From Meconema thalassinum (Eukaryota; Arthropoda; Insecta; Orthoptera; Tettigoniidae): 64,000 bases of DNA. Of the stretch, positions 11,031 through 22,054 are shown piece after piece (position 1 is the first letter of the stretch; each line of letters starts with the position of its first letter). The stretch is taken from contig OX336388.2 of NCBI GenBank assembly GCA_946902985.2, forward strand, positions 371,429,387-371,493,386, in the 5' to 3' direction. The position numbers were made by a program, and so were the translations under genes. The notes below the pieces were generated by a model. It was not told where the DNA came from. It saw only the letters and a program-made list of their open reading frames with translations, and searched no databases.

Positions 11031-11330
11031 TAATACTACATTTCTTGAATCAACCTGTATAAAAGCATCTTTTTATATATATATTGTATGTAATGCATAT
11101 CTATGATCGGTATTTTTTTCTTTTTTCTCAAATGCGCAGGAGAGTCCTGTGATCATGAGGCCACCGTCTGAACTGCAATGGGATATTCAACCACAGGCGC
11201 GAAGAAAACGAGGAGCCATCTTGCTCGTCAGGGTGGCACCCAGACCTAAAGGTGGGTAAAAGAATACACCATGTATAAAATACACCTCTCTATATCTACA
11301 ATGAACGTAGTGACTAGTATTCTTGGCTGT

Positions 11331-11665
11331 AGCTCAGAGGTCTGGGTTCGATTCCTGGCTCTGCCAAAAGATTGAGGCAAACCTAAGAAGAGGCGGGTTC
11401 GAATCCCACCTCAGCCATGCTAAAAGTGGTTTTCCGTAGTTTCCATTTCTACTCTAGGTAAATGCCGGGAAGGTTCCTAACTTAAGGCCACGGCCACCTC
11501 CATCCTAATCCTCGCCTCAATTACAAATACACATAGACTACTAATGCAGACATCATAATAAAATAGGTTAGCCTACCAGGTAAATTCAGCACACGCCCAA
11601 AGTACACGGGGCTGAAATCACCACGATGTCCAAGACCCTAAATGAAACAACTACTACTTTATATC
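11331..11665 (+). repeat. tRNA-headed SINE with type-B tail
   Basis: A truncated head with CTGGGTTCGATTCCTGG (box B) leads into the same GGTTCGAATCCCACCTCAGC / AATGCCGGGAAGGTTCCTAA / GGCCACGGCCACCTCC middle as the SINE at 4341. The 3' part, however, is the type-B tail (ACACGGGGCTGAAATCACCA and onward). It therefore links the head and middle of one SINE to the tail of another. Confidence 0.8.
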
Positions 11666-12616
11666 TACACTAGTATACCTGGTATAACCAAGTAGTTCTG
11701 TGAAGAACTAAATACACCTATTTGAGAACCGTCTAAAACGTTGACTTTGATCGCATGATTAGGTTAGAAGAAATAAAAACGTAACTTGAAAATTTCGCAC
11801 AGCCGTCATTTTGAGGTTATGTAAACAATTGAATTAAATTAGAATTCAGTCCATTGCATGTGTATAAACATTTGCTGTTGGCCTACCAAGTTTCACTGCG
11901 CTCAGATGATTATATCACAAGAAACACCTATTTAACTTAAATGTTTCAACTGCGCTTGGCCGCCATGTTCGTTTTGTACTTAATAGGTTTCTGGAAGCCA
12001 CATAGTTAACCTTCTAGTGACCTTGATCACCGTACCGAATTTCGGGGTGATATCAGTAGTAGTTTCAGAGACATAATATGCCGTAGAAATATTTCGCACA
12101 GCCGCCATGTTAGATTGGTGAGACGTATTAAATTTTGAAGGGCACAGTTGGGGTTGGACAAATAGTTCTATGTCCTTACCGAGTTTCATTGAAATCGTTC
12201 TAGCCGTTTAGATTTCTTTAGGGGGGGGATACGCACACATACGCACACACACATACTCACAGACAAAGTTGATCTAATAAGCAATTTTTTTTTCATAAAT
12301 GAAAATAAACCTAAGATGTACTGGTGTCTGTCTATTACTCTTCCACGCAAAAACTGCTCAACCGACTAAGCTGAAATTTTGCATGTACTATGTACACTAT
12401 TATATACCGTAGTTCATATACGGTACCTGGAAAAAATATGGACTGTTGCCATCGGTGTCGGCTCTTTGGCTCTTTGAACAGGCTAAAATAGACTAAATAT
12501 AAATATCGTTGTCTTAGGAGGACTGAACACAACTCATTTTATGCCCCTCAGCAACAGCAATGTTTATGTCACTTTTGATAGTCTTATTCTATATTTTTTA
12601 TAAGTTATTACTGCCT
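11666..12616. other. unassigned, probable retroposon 3'-end-like sequence
   Basis: No gene is seen. The stretch 12040-12280 contains GAGTTTCATTGAAATCGTTC, then ACGCACACATACGCACACAC and ACTCACAGACAAAG. This is the wording common at 3' ends of RTE-like insect retroposons. Positions 12335-12400 (AAAACTGCTCAACCGACTAA, GCTGAAATTTTGCATG) are another common insect repeat phrase. I cannot delimit either. Confidence 0.4.
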
Positions 12617-13290
12617 TATCATCATCATCATTTCCCCTTATCCAGCTCCTGCTGGGTCGGGGTATTTATGGCACTTCTCCACTTTCCTCTTTCTTTCCAC
12701 CATTCTTCTTCCACGATCTTGTACCAGTCCAGATTTCTTTTTCTTACGCTGTTCTTCACTGAATCAATCCACCTTGGTCTTCCTCTTGCTCTCTTACCCT
12801 TGCACTTTGCCTCCAGCATCTGTCTTGGTATTCTATTTTCCTCCATCCTCTTTACATGTCCAAACCACCTTAGTTTATTTATTCTTCTCAATTCTCTCAT
12901 TTAGTTTTCCCATCCCAACTTCCTTCCTAACATCTTCATTCCTCACTCTGTCTTTCCTTGTCTTTCCTATCATACTTCTTAGGAATTTCATTTCACTGGC
13001 TTGGATTCTACTCTCTTGCCTGCTTGTCAGGGTCCAAGTCTCAGCTGCATAAGTTAATATGGGAACATAGTACACTTTATACATTACCTCCTTGCTTTTC
13101 CTTGGTACTTCCTTATCGCAAACAAGTTTTCTTACATTTTGATAGAATGCATTGCTCTGCTGTACTCTCCTGCCAATCTCCATGTCCAGCCTACCAGTTT
13201 GCATCAATTCAGTTCCTAGGTATTTGAACGTGTCCACAATTTCCAAACTCTGACTTCCAATTTTCACAGTGCCCTTTCCTTGTCTTACTC
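12617..13290 (-). pseudogene. 5'-truncated LINE, reverse transcriptase C-terminus
   Basis: The - strand reads IVDTFKYLGTELMQTGRLDM, YKVYYVPILTYAAETWTLT, a LRSMIGKTRKDRVRNEDVR segment, [17 protein letters not shown] and [18 protein letters not shown], then a stop. This is the standard C-terminal order in insect LINE reverse transcriptases, after the YADD palm, which is missing. One frameshift (near 12890) separates the two parts. Past the stop the - strand ends in repeated ATG triplets, a typical simple 3' tail. The copy is non-functional. Confidence 0.88.
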
Positions 13291-13680
13291 ATAGTTTATT
13301 TATGGCACTTTTGATGATCTTACTCTACTATTTATAACTTAGTTCTTATATCAACACTTAACACTTCACTCATGTGAGTTTTATACCAATTATTGATCTA
13401 TGGCATTTGTTTATTTTTACACTTTTCGATTTTCCCCTTTCACTTTGCACTTTACTTGGTCCACCACCTTTCTATCTTTTACCAGTCAGTCCTGCTTCAA
13501 GCTGCTCTGGTCCAGTGTGGCCCAAGTACATAACATTAAGAATTTCGTCCACAAACACCAGCATAAAATTAAAGAAAATTATTCATCAGTATCAAACAGA
13601 CTAAATATAAAATCCGTTTATCTCACTTCGTGTGAAGAAATAAAACTTAGGAAAAAAGTGACAAAATCTCAAGTTAAAAA
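13291..13680. other. unassigned sequence flanking the Tigger element
   Basis: No gene is supported. A segment at about 13296-13350 (ATGGCACTTTTGATGATCTT, then ACTATTTATAACTTA) has diverged relatives at about 12570-12615 and 15988-16030, so a low-copy local repeat is possible. Confidence 0.3.
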
Positions 13681-13682
13681 TA

Positions 13683-14452
13683 CAGTGAAACTTGGATAGT
13701 TCGAACCTCAAGGGACCAGTAACAAAATTCGAATTATGAAAGTTCTTTGAAAAAGGTAGAGAGAAATTTCAAATTCAAATTTCCCGGTTCCCTCAACCTT
13801 TTTCGGCCTTTGCCACTCTCATTTTCATAACCGAGAATTTTGTCTTTATTTTTTAGGTATGTTGACAACGTGTTTGGAGGAATCCTGAAAGCCTTTGCAA
13901 TTTCAGATTTTTTCTTTATTCCCTTTTCCACTTCCATAATCACCACTATTTTCTCCGCCAAAGTCAAAGTTGTTTATGGAATCCGAGGCTTTGATGACGA
14001 CATCTTAGTTCTGTACACACACTTTAAAAGACAGACAAAACCAAACTTCTAAACAACAACCACAAGTCTAATCAGACCACTCAGCACGCACTACCAGACA
14101 GGTGTAAGGAATGACACTGTTATGAGTTATGAGATGTGGAGCGTTGCAAAACAATGGGAGGGGGTTGGGTTGGGCATTGACCTTGGAAGGAGCGTCGCAG
14201 GCATGTTGTTAGTCATGTAGGCAAAACCATCGATTAGGGGCCATGGTACGTTGTTTTTCAGAAATTCCTGACCCAACTGTTTGGCTTTCGATCGGCTTTT
14301 TACACGTAAAAACTTCGAATTATCCAAAATATAATTCGAATTAACCACGATTTTTTAGCATTGATTGTATATAAATTGCTAGGGACCAATAGAAAGATTC
14401 GAATTAAAGAAGATTTCGAATTATAGAAGTTCGAATTAGCCACGTTCCACTG
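13683..14452 (-). mobile_element. Tigger/pogo-like deletion derivative with TA target duplication
   Basis: The left end CAGTGAAACTTGGATAGTTC matches the reverse complement of the right end, CAGTGGAACGTGGCTAATTC. Both ends are flanked by TA (13681-13682 and 14453-14454). The remaining coding part is the N-terminal DNA-binding domain on the - strand, close to the left end. The catalytic DDE domain is gone. Sequence between 13968 and 14452 is the 5' leader, also rich in TTCGAATTA motifs near the end. Confidence 0.85.
13734..13967 (-). pseudogene. CENP-B/Psq-type helix-turn-helix of a Tigger transposase, truncated
   Basis: The frame starts with MTLAEKIVVIMEVEKG, continues KKKSEIAKAFRIPPNTLSTY and LKNKDKIL, then becomes unrelated and stops. 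This is the N-terminal CENPB_N-type helix-turn-helix that pogo/Tigger transposases use to bind their inverted repeats. The second HTH and the DDE nuclease that should follow (total usually 400-550 residues) are deleted. The position just downstream of the element's 5' leader supports the start. An isolated domain could bind termini if expressed, but nothing here shows expression. Confidence 0.85.
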
Positions 14453-14699
14453 TATCTCTTTTATTATGCAATGCATGATAAAATAGTAAGACACATAAAA
14501 TATCCAACATGTTGTTGCCTACAACTTCTGTTATGTTGAAAATTGCGATAAGACTAATATTAACAGAGATATTTGACGTTTAGGCACTCTTATCTCTAAT
14601 CTGCGGCCAGGGCCACCGAGAGGATACACGGGCCCCTATTCAATATTTTTCTCGGGCCCTTCTTGAAATACTTTAAATTATTGCTATCCACTACTAGCT

Positions 14700-15030
14700 G
14701 AGCCTCCGTGGCTTAGGCGGCAGCACGCCGGCCTCTCACCGCTGAGTCTGTGGTTCAAATCCCGGTCACTCCATGTGAGATCTGTGCTGGACAGAACGGA
14801 GGCAGACAGGTTTTTCTCCTGGTACTCCGGTTTTCCCTGTCAAAATTTCATTCCGGCAACACTCTCCACTATCATTTCATTTCATCTGTCATTCATTTAA
14901 TCATTGCCCCAGAGGAGTGCGTCAGGCCTCGGCAGCCGGCACAGTTCATATCCTCGCCGCTAGATAGGGGCTTCATTCATTCCATTCCTGACCCGGTCGG
15001 AGACTGGAAGCAGGCTGTGGATTTTCATTT
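14700..15030 (+). repeat. tRNA-headed SINE inside the hAT remnant
   Basis: The head has TGGCTTAGGCGG (box A) and GTGGTTCAAATCCCGG (box B). The 11-mer CACTACTAGCT flanks the copy (14689-14699 and 15031-15041) as its target duplication. The body is C/T-rich and unlike the other SINEs in the window. It interrupts the left part of the hAT remnant and is therefore younger. Confidence 0.88.
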
Positions 15031-15517
15031 CACTACTAGCTATTCCGGAAATACAATGCCATTTCGAGAAAAGCATTCATAATTTTTTTTAAACATAGAA
15101 TTCTTATTTCATAGAAAACATTTAAAAATTTAGTTTGTTGTTGTTGTTATTGGAGTTCTAAGGGGCGGAACAGCTAGATCATCTGCCCCTAGTATTTTAT
15201 TTATGATATATACTTTGCAAATTGCACAAAACAATTTGGAATTATTAATACAGTTAACATGCACAGGGACACATTTTGCAATTCTGTGAGCCTTCACCTT
15301 AATTAACTTACCAGTACTTAATGAAAAAAGGAGCATTTTAAAACTCTGCATTAGTTTGATAGCAGATACAACACTAAATTGTAGTAAATTATTTCTAAAC
15401 AGTTATAACTCCTAACTCACAGTCATATATAGAATTTAATACTCTTCTGGGGTAGAAGGTACCGTACATTAAAACTTTTCTTTTGTAATATTCAGAATCG
15501 AGGAACTTCTTTTACCA

Positions 15518-15694
15518 AATGAATGGTTTCTGTCAATACTTTTGCACTGTCATATTTGCATCTGAAGAGTTTTTCTGCCACATTTCTCTTGACAGTTAAA
15601 AGATGGTAGCATGAGATGTCTTCTGCAGAGCTGTAGACAAATCAACATTCTTATTTTGCAAAGCCTCGGACAGGTTGGAAGTTATAGCCAACAT
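15518..15694 (-). pseudogene. fragment of a DUF4371/ZMYM1-like hAT transposase
   Basis: On the - strand the frame reads a SNLSEALQNKNVDLSTALQ segment followed by a degraded helix. This resembles the region in ZMYM1/DUF4371-type hAT transposases that usually reads LS..LQ...LDL..A. Stops occur within 40 codons on either side. The termini around it (see 14608-15813) independently suggest a hAT. The family call is moderate. Confidence 0.5.
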
Positions 15695-15813
15695 TTTACA
15701 TAATACAAAATTAGCACCAATAAACTGAAACTGACGTGTACCACTAACGGGCCCTCATTGCTTGCGGGCCCTTATGAATTTGTCCCCCTTGCCCCTCCCT
15801 CTACGCGGCCCTG

Positions 15814-17016
15814 CCTACGGCTTAGAAGTAGTAAAATCTCTGAATTTCTCGTTTATCGATGCAGCAGTGGTAGGCCTAGCCTACAGTATATTAAACCGAC
15901 CGCTTTGAAAATAAAAAAATAAAATAAGGGAGCAAGAAACCAATTTTATAAGTTGTTACCGTACCAGTAGCCTACTTAGTATATTAATGGCATTTTTGAT
16001 GGTCTTACTCCTAGTCTATTTATAACTTAACTTACACATTAAACAAGTGCCCGGTTTTTATTCAAGAATGGTACGGTATTTTGCAACTATGGCAAATACT
16101 ATCATGAGAATTCATATCCTTAGGTTTTAATTGAAGTAAGTTGAACCAATTAATTGTAGTTTGCTATAGCCTATTTGTAATGTTAATAATAAGGCATTAA
16201 TATATTATAAGTAAGTTACTGTATGTATTTACGGTACCATACCGTACATAAGTAATATTATAAGTTAATATAGCCTAAGTTACATAAATTGCAAAAATTC
16301 ACAATTGAATTTTCTTCTCTAACAACTACAGTAAAATGTAAGCATGTTCCAAGAGGTTAATGTATGTGACACAAATAAGTAGATAGAAGAACCATGAACT
16401 GTCATGTTAGAAAATGAATAAGTAATTGTTATAACCAGCCTTACTAATTTACATTTAATGCTGTATCATGTATGAAACTGTATAGCCCACAGTAGGCCTA
16501 CACACTTACAAATGGGTTGGTATAAGTGTCATATTTCTAATGCTATCTACTACTTACAACAGTACCTGCACTTGTGTCAGTTTAATATTATGATCATGAC
16601 ATTTATTTTAAAAAATATCTGTTATAAGTAGGGACCAGATTCTTAGATCTTTACCTACCGTACCGTACTTCTAAATACAAAAATATTTTAATACTTATCC
16701 GAATCACACTCAAAAGAGCCATATTCATGAATTCTGTAGTACCTGTACCTAAAAAAGAACTAAATAATAAGCGATTAGTCCTACCGTACCCAAAGAATAC
16801 CTAATTGCAGTTTTGTTCCATTTATTGTAGGCCTACTGTAGTAGCCTATATTTGAATCTTTAGTCCATATTTTTAAAGAGATAGCATAGCCTACTTGGTT
16901 ATTTACTGTAATCAGTACCAGTAAAAGTGTGGCTAAATACAGTATCTTATCATATTCTTACTGTCAGGAAAGTGGGGATAAGTCTCTTATTGTTTCCCAG
17001 TTCCCTATATGCTAAA
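15814..17016. other. unassigned AT-rich sequence
   Basis: I see no coding region, RNA gene or named repeat. CCGTACCGTAC-type short runs and GTAGGCCTA words recur. This is the left flank of the Copia insertion. Confidence 0.4.
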
Positions 17017-17021
17017 TAAAC

Positions 17022-17256
17022 TGTTGTAATTTTGGTAGTTTTATTCTTATTTATCAAGTATGCGGTTCTATATATGTAAGGTGCTGCCACCTGCCCTTTA
17101 TGCTTTCAGGTTTGTCTAAAACTCGCGCCATGTTCGCACATGCTTATTTTGCGCGGTTCTGCTATTGCCATCCATGTACTTCAGTTTGTTATTATTATTA
17201 AACACACATCAGTTCGCTTTGCTTATATATCTCTGGTTTCCTTATATCCTCTTACA
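17022..17256 (+). repeat. Copia 5' LTR
   Basis: The LTR is 235 bp, TG...CA. It is followed immediately by the primer site and preceded by the TAAAC target copy. A TATATATG block at about 17070-17078 may serve as the promoter. Confidence 0.95.
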
Positions 17257-17272
17257 GGTTATGGGCCCAGCA
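17257..17272 (+). promoter_or_regulatory. Copia primer-binding site
   Basis: GGTTATGGGCCCAGCA starts directly after the 5' LTR. TTATGGGCCCAGC is the known Copia-type site that pairs with an internal part of initiator-methionine tRNA, not its 3' end. Confidence 0.85.
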
Positions 17273-17352
17273 GACTTCCACTGCGCGTGACTAAGTGCGT
17301 AAATAACAAATCATAATTATTCGTAAAAACATGCCAGAAGTTAACCTCAAAA

Positions 17353-18392
17353 ATGAACGCCGGAAGTATTGGGAGAATTGAACCCCTCGGTAAGGATAAT
17401 TTCGACACTTGGGCCGTGCAGATGCAGGCTATCCTCATTACGGGCGATTTGTGGGAATTCGTCGGCGGGAATTCTACGAAACCAGAACCAGCGGCTGGAA
17501 ATGCAAACGCGGCGGCAATTCAAGAGTGGGACAAGAAGGATCAAAAGGTTCGGTCGCTGATCATTTTGTCGATGTCTCCAAGTGAAACAAAGCAAGTCAA
17601 GAATTGTGTCACGGCACGTGATACATGGCAACGACTGAAACATATCTACCAATCCCAGGGACCGGCTCGGAAGGCGACCTTACTGAAAAGGCTAACCTTA
17701 CAAAAATTGGCAATGTGCCTGACCATCTGAACGATTTCTTCGACACCGTGGACAAATTGGGAGATATGAACATCACGATCAATCCGGAATTGTTGACAGT
17801 TATGTGTTTATACAGTCTGCCGGCACGGTTCGAGAACTTTAGGTGTGCAATAGAGTCACGTGTCATCCTACCGACTCCCGAGGCTCTTCTGACCAAATTC
17901 ATCGAAGAGGATGATGCACGAAAATCGAGCACACAAGGTGAAATAGGGGGAGCTATGTTCGTCAAGAAGAAGACTGGTCCAGGTAACAAGAACTATAAAA
18001 AACAAACACCCAAACTAAACAACAATAGTGAAACAGAAGGAGGTGGATCTGAGTTCCGGTGCTACGTGTGCAAAAAGCAAGGTCATCGAGCCAGCCAGTG
18101 CAGATTTAAACAAAGAGATCCATCGAAGAACAAAGGTAAAGACAGTTCTAATACTCAATCGGCAAATTTCACTCGAGAACTATGCTTACAGGCGACGACA
18201 ACTCAGAGCAGTTGCGTACGCAGAATATGGTGTCTCGACAGTGGCGCCACTTCACATATCTGTGGCGACCCTGCGATTTTTTCGAAGATCGATGAGTCAC
18301 GAAGGGGTGTGGTGAAATTGGCTGATAATTGGCAGAGATCGTGGGAAAAGGCAGTGTTCGCTTATCCACCCGCATTGCGAACGAAGAGATAG
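17353..18392 (+). pseudogene. Copia gag and protease, frameshifted
   Basis: The ATG at 17353 opens a gag that begins with a Copia-like IEPLGKDNFDTWAVQMQAIL. The frame shifts between about 17640 and 17730 and continues to a CCHC zinc knuckle (CYVCKKQGHRASQC near 18060) that binds RNA. The aspartic protease follows with WCLDSGATSHIC near 18228. After the protease the frame shifts again near 18330-18390 into the integrase frame. The catalytic DSGA is present. In an intact copy gag and pol are one polyprotein; here two frame changes break it. Confidence 0.92.
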
Positions 18393-19846
18393 ATGTCTCT
18401 CTCTCAGATGTTTCTCACGTTCCAGACCACAGGACAAACTTGCTGTTGGTGGGAAAGATCACCGACCGCGGCCACGAGGTGATTTTTGACAAGGAAGGTG
18501 CAGTCGTCATGAACGAAAAAGGAGAAGTCTTGATGCGAGCTGAGAGGAAAAATAACCTATATTACGTCAGTGAGAGTCAAGAACGTGCAAATATGGCTGC
18601 ATCGCCCAAAATAATTGATCTAAAATTGCTACACCGTCGGCTCGGACATGTCAACGTGGGCGACATCTTGGTAGCTGTGAGAAAAGGGAGGGTTTCTGGC
18701 GTTGCGCTGAGGAATCCATCGACGACTCTGGACTGTAGAGTCTGCCTCGAGGGGAAGATATCTAGGACGCAGTTTCCAAAGAAATCCGATCGATGGACGG
18801 AGCTACTCGATTTGATCCACACGGACGCGTGTGGACTGATGCCGACTCCATCTATGGGAGGTTCAAGGTACCTCTTGGAATTCATCGACGATCACTCTCG
18901 TTGGTGTGAAGTGAGATTTCTGAAGGCAAAATCATAGGTCTACGAAGCTACCGTCGAGTACGTTACCAGGATGGAGAATCAGAAAGGAAAACTAGTAAAG
19001 GTGATCCAGTCAGACAACGGCAGGGAATACCTGAATCGAGAGTTCGACAACTACCTGAAGAAGCGCGGAATCACAAGACGCCTCACAGTCCCTCACAACC
19101 CCGAACAAAACGGGAAGTTGGAGAGGATGAATAGGACTTTGATGGAGACTGCCAGGTGCATGTTGTTCGACGCTGGATTACCTCACCGCTTCTGGGCGGA
19201 AGCAGTGAATACTACAAATTACATCCGTAATCGCCTACCATCAAAAAGTATCGGAGGCAAAACACCGTACGAATTGTGGACAGGAGAGATTCCTGACATC
19301 TCGCTATTCAGAACGTTTGGAAGCAAGGTTTACTTCCTGGACAGGGATCCAGGAAGAGGGAAACTGGATCAACGAGGCAGAGAAGGCATGTTCATGGGTT
19401 ACTCCGAAGAAACCAAGGGCTTTCGCATATACTCCCCTCACAAAGGCAAAGTTTTGATCAGCTGAGATGTAAAATTCTTCGAGAATGAAAAGCCACTGGA
19501 AGAGACTAGGATGAAGCGCCCGGAATCCTTGAAGCAAGATATTTGTTGGGAGCTGTTCTTTGCAGAACCACCGCCGCAATCACCAAGAGAAAAAGATCAA
19601 CCAGCTGTCATGGAGGAACCAGTCTCTCAACCCGAAATTGGAGAAGATGATGAACCGTTCCTGGGTTTCGATGTGACGCCAGAGGATGATCATGATAGAA
19701 CGACTGTCGAAACATCCAATACTACGCCTCAATTGATGCAAGGACCCAAGATTCTGCGAACTGGAAAAAGGGGAAGACCGAAGAAACTTTTTCATCAAGT
19801 CTCCAAGATGTGGAGGAGCAAGAAGAAGACGAGGAGATTTTTCTAG
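18393..19846 (+). pseudogene. Copia integrase, with in-frame stops
   Basis: The frame has the GAG-pre-integrase LLHRRLGHVNVGDI and the CRVCLEGK half of the HHCC zinc finger. The first catalytic aspartate lies in LIHTDACG, the second in VIQSDNGREYLNREF, and the glutamate after PHNPEQNGKLERMN. A TAG at 18935-18937 falls between the first and second catalytic residues. A TGA at 19463-19465 falls after FRIYSPHKGKVLIS. Both are single stops in an otherwise continuous frame. The frame is lost near 19800, where the reverse transcriptase frame takes over. Confidence 0.92.
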
Positions 19847-21697
19847 CAGAGATTCCATTCAAGGAGGCAATAACAGGACCAAACTCTAACGAGTGGCATG
19901 GTGCCATGGTCATGGAAATGGAATCTATCCAGAGAAACAATACATGGGTGCTGGTGGATCCTCCCCGTGATGCCAAAGTCATTGGATGCCGGATGGTGCT
20001 GCGCGACAAACTAAAACCTGATGGAACCCTTGAGAAGAGGAAGGCCAGGCTGGTGGCTCAAGGTTTCAACTAGGAGTATGGAATCAACTACTTTGATACG
20101 TTCGCACCAGTGGCGCGAATGGAATCAATTCGATTGATGGTTTGTCTCGCTGCCAAGCTCGGTGCAAAAATCAGACAGTACGATATCACAACGGCTTATC
20201 TGTATGGTGACCTAGACGAGGAAATATTCATGAAACAACCGAAGAACTTCAGGGAGATGTTAGAGAGCATTGCGATGTCTGGAACTGACGACGAAACCAA
20301 GGAGAAGGCCAAGAACATGCTTCGCCAGTTGCAGGGAGGCGACAAGGTCTGCTTACTACAAAAATCACTGTACGGATTGAAACAGGCCGGTAGAAACTGG
20401 TATATTTATACACAAATTGTGCTAAATGTTCCGGCATAACTCAACAAAATGACAGTGTTTCGCCTAGTGCACTAGACAGTGTCTTGGTGAGGTGTGCTTT
20501 AACCAACTGAAGAGCCCAATTACACACCGGGGTGAAACACTGTCATTTTGTTGAGTTATGCCGGAACATTTAGCACAATTTGTGTATAAATATATAATGG
20601 CTCAACGGACAATACATATTTTTCTTTCGAAAATTATATAGAAACTGGTATGCCAAGCTGCGTGAGGTCTTGAGGAAGTGCGGTGCCAAACCAACCGCAT
20701 GGATCCGTGTCTATTCCAAATTGGTTCCGGAAATAACATAACTTTGATTGCCGTTTACGTTGACGACATGATGGTGCTATCAAAATGCAAAAAGACGATC
20801 GCCGAGATTTCCAGAGTCCTGAGTGAAAATTTCAAGGTCAAGGACTTAGGATTGGCCAAACACTTCCTAGGCATCGAACTAATCCAGGAGACCGGATGTA
20901 TAGCCATGCTACAGCAAGGTTACATTGAAGAGCTTCTCCAACGCTACGAGATGGCTGACTGCAACCCTGTAGTCACACCACTCGACCCTGGAACGAAATT
21001 GAGCAAAAATGAGAATCCCAGTACTGACGAGTTGAAGTTGTCTTACTGCGAATTGGTAGGCGCGCTGACATATCTGTCGACAACTACATGCCCGGACATT
21101 TCGTTCGCTGTCAGCTACCTGGGACAGTTCAACAATTGGAAAGCTGCCAAGAGAGTGCTGCGGTACTTGAAGGGGACTTCAAACATCGGGCTGATCTACG
21201 AAGCAGACACCGAACCGATCCTAGGATTCGTCGATGCCGACTGGGGAAGCTGCCAAGAAGATAGGAGGTCCTACACAGGGTACGTGTTCCTGCTCGGCGG
21301 ATGCCCTATATCGTGGGACTCAAGAAAACAAAGAACCGTGGCCCTTAGCACCACTGAGGCCGAGTACATGGCGTTGTCAGAGTGCGCCAAGGAACCTGTG
21401 TACTTACGTCGATTTCTGCTTGAGTTGGGCTTCAAAGACTTAACCACTATGTTCATCTTTTGTGATAATCAAACCGCAATTAATTAGGCAAAGAACGCGA
21501 TGTATCACAGTAGAAGCAAACATATTGATATCAAACATCACTTTGTTCGTGAAGTCTTTGAGTGTAAATTTTTTGTTTTGAAGTATATCTCTACGAACGA
21601 TCAAGTTGCTGACTTTCTCACGAAGAGTTTAAGTCGAATGAAACATGAACGTTGCTTGAAGTTTGCTGGTTTGGAGAGTGTAAAGATTGTATGAACC
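19810..21697 (+). pseudogene. Copia reverse transcriptase and RNase H, interrupted
   Basis: Reverse transcriptase reads ARLVAQGFN, a TAG (20071-20073), then FAPVARMESIRLM and YLYGDLDEEIFMKQP, up to SLYGLKQAGRNW. There a 248-bp insertion splits the gene. After it the frame resumes with the palm VYVDDMMVLSKC, the conserved VGALTYLSTTTCPDISFAV, and the RNase H start FVDADWGSCQEDRRSYTGY. ALSTTEAEYMALSECAKE and the CDNQTAIN segment follow, then a TAG (21485-21487) and SRSKHIDIKHHFVRE. Domain order and motifs are unmistakably Copia. The insertion and the stops make it dead. Confidence 0.93.
20401..20648. mobile_element. foldback-like insertion in the Copia reverse transcriptase
   Basis: TAGAAACTGG occurs at 20391-20400 and again at 20639-20648, marking a target duplication of 10-13 bp. 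The inserted DNA holds two 60-bp arms in inverted orientation (20401-20460 and 20535-20594), nearly perfect and separated by 74 bp. After them comes a 44-bp unpaired stretch (20595-20638). The arms alone would form a long hairpin. The asymmetry (one arm at the edge, the other 44 bp inside) does not fit a standard MITE. Confidence 0.8.
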
Positions 21698-21702
21698 TGT
21701 AC

Positions 21703-21713
21703 TTGAGGGGAAG
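21703..21713 (+). promoter_or_regulatory. Copia polypurine tract
   Basis: TTGAGGGGAAG sits directly before the 3' LTR, where plus-strand DNA synthesis is primed in LTR elements. Confidence 0.85.
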
Positions 21714-21948
21714 TGTTGTAATTTTGGTAGTTTCATTCTTATTTATCAAGTATGCGGTTCTATATATGTAAGGTGCTGCCACCTGCCCTTTATGCTTTCA
21801 GGTTTGTCTAAAACTCGCGCCATGTTCGCACATGATTAGTTTGCGCGGTTCCGCTATTGCCATCCATGTACATCAGTTCGTTCTTATTATTAAACACACA
21901 TCAGTTCGCTTTGCTTATATATCTCTGGTTTCCTTATATCCTCTTACA
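21714..21948 (+). repeat. Copia 3' LTR
   Basis: The LTR is 235 bp, the same length as the 5' LTR with about seven substitutions, and is followed by the TAAAC target copy. The receptor exon begins about 1.5 kb downstream. Confidence 0.95.
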
Positions 21949-22054
21949 TAAACATAGTTAATTATATGGGCTAGAGTGTGAAAATCACCTCTGACATCCT
22001 TGGTTTTATAGAATGAATAATTAACATATTTATGGAGAGCAAATATTGCCTAAA

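Larger units (their letters stand above)
14608..15813 (-). mobile_element. hAT-superfamily remnant with CAGGGCC termini
   Basis: The left end CAGGGCCACCGAGAGG and the right end, read as CAGGGCCGCGTAGAGG on the other strand, form inverted repeats. Both are followed by GGGCCC blocks (CGGGCCC around 14630-14660 and 15745-15770). Eight bases outside the ends are similar (TCTGCGGC at 14600-14607, CCTACGGC at 15814-15821; 6 of 8 match), as hAT elements give. A fragment of a hAT-type protein lies inside (15518-15694). A SINE has inserted at 14700. Confidence 0.6.
17022..21948 (+). mobile_element. Copia LTR retrotransposon, full length but mutated
   Basis: Two 235-bp LTRs (17022-17256, 21714-21948) begin TGTTGTAATTTTGG and end TCCTCTTACA. 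They differ at about seven positions by my count. The 5-bp TAAAC flanks both sides (17017-17021, 21949-21953). Between them are a primer site, gag, protease, integrase, reverse transcriptase and RNase H in Copia order (integrase before reverse transcriptase). Several stops, at least three frame changes and a 248-bp insertion make this copy non-autonomous, although the LTRs suggest a fairly recent insertion. Confidence 0.95.

Noticed and set aside
12560..13227. Serine/Phe-rich + strand open frames
   Set aside because: They are the antisense of the LINE coding region at 12617-13290.
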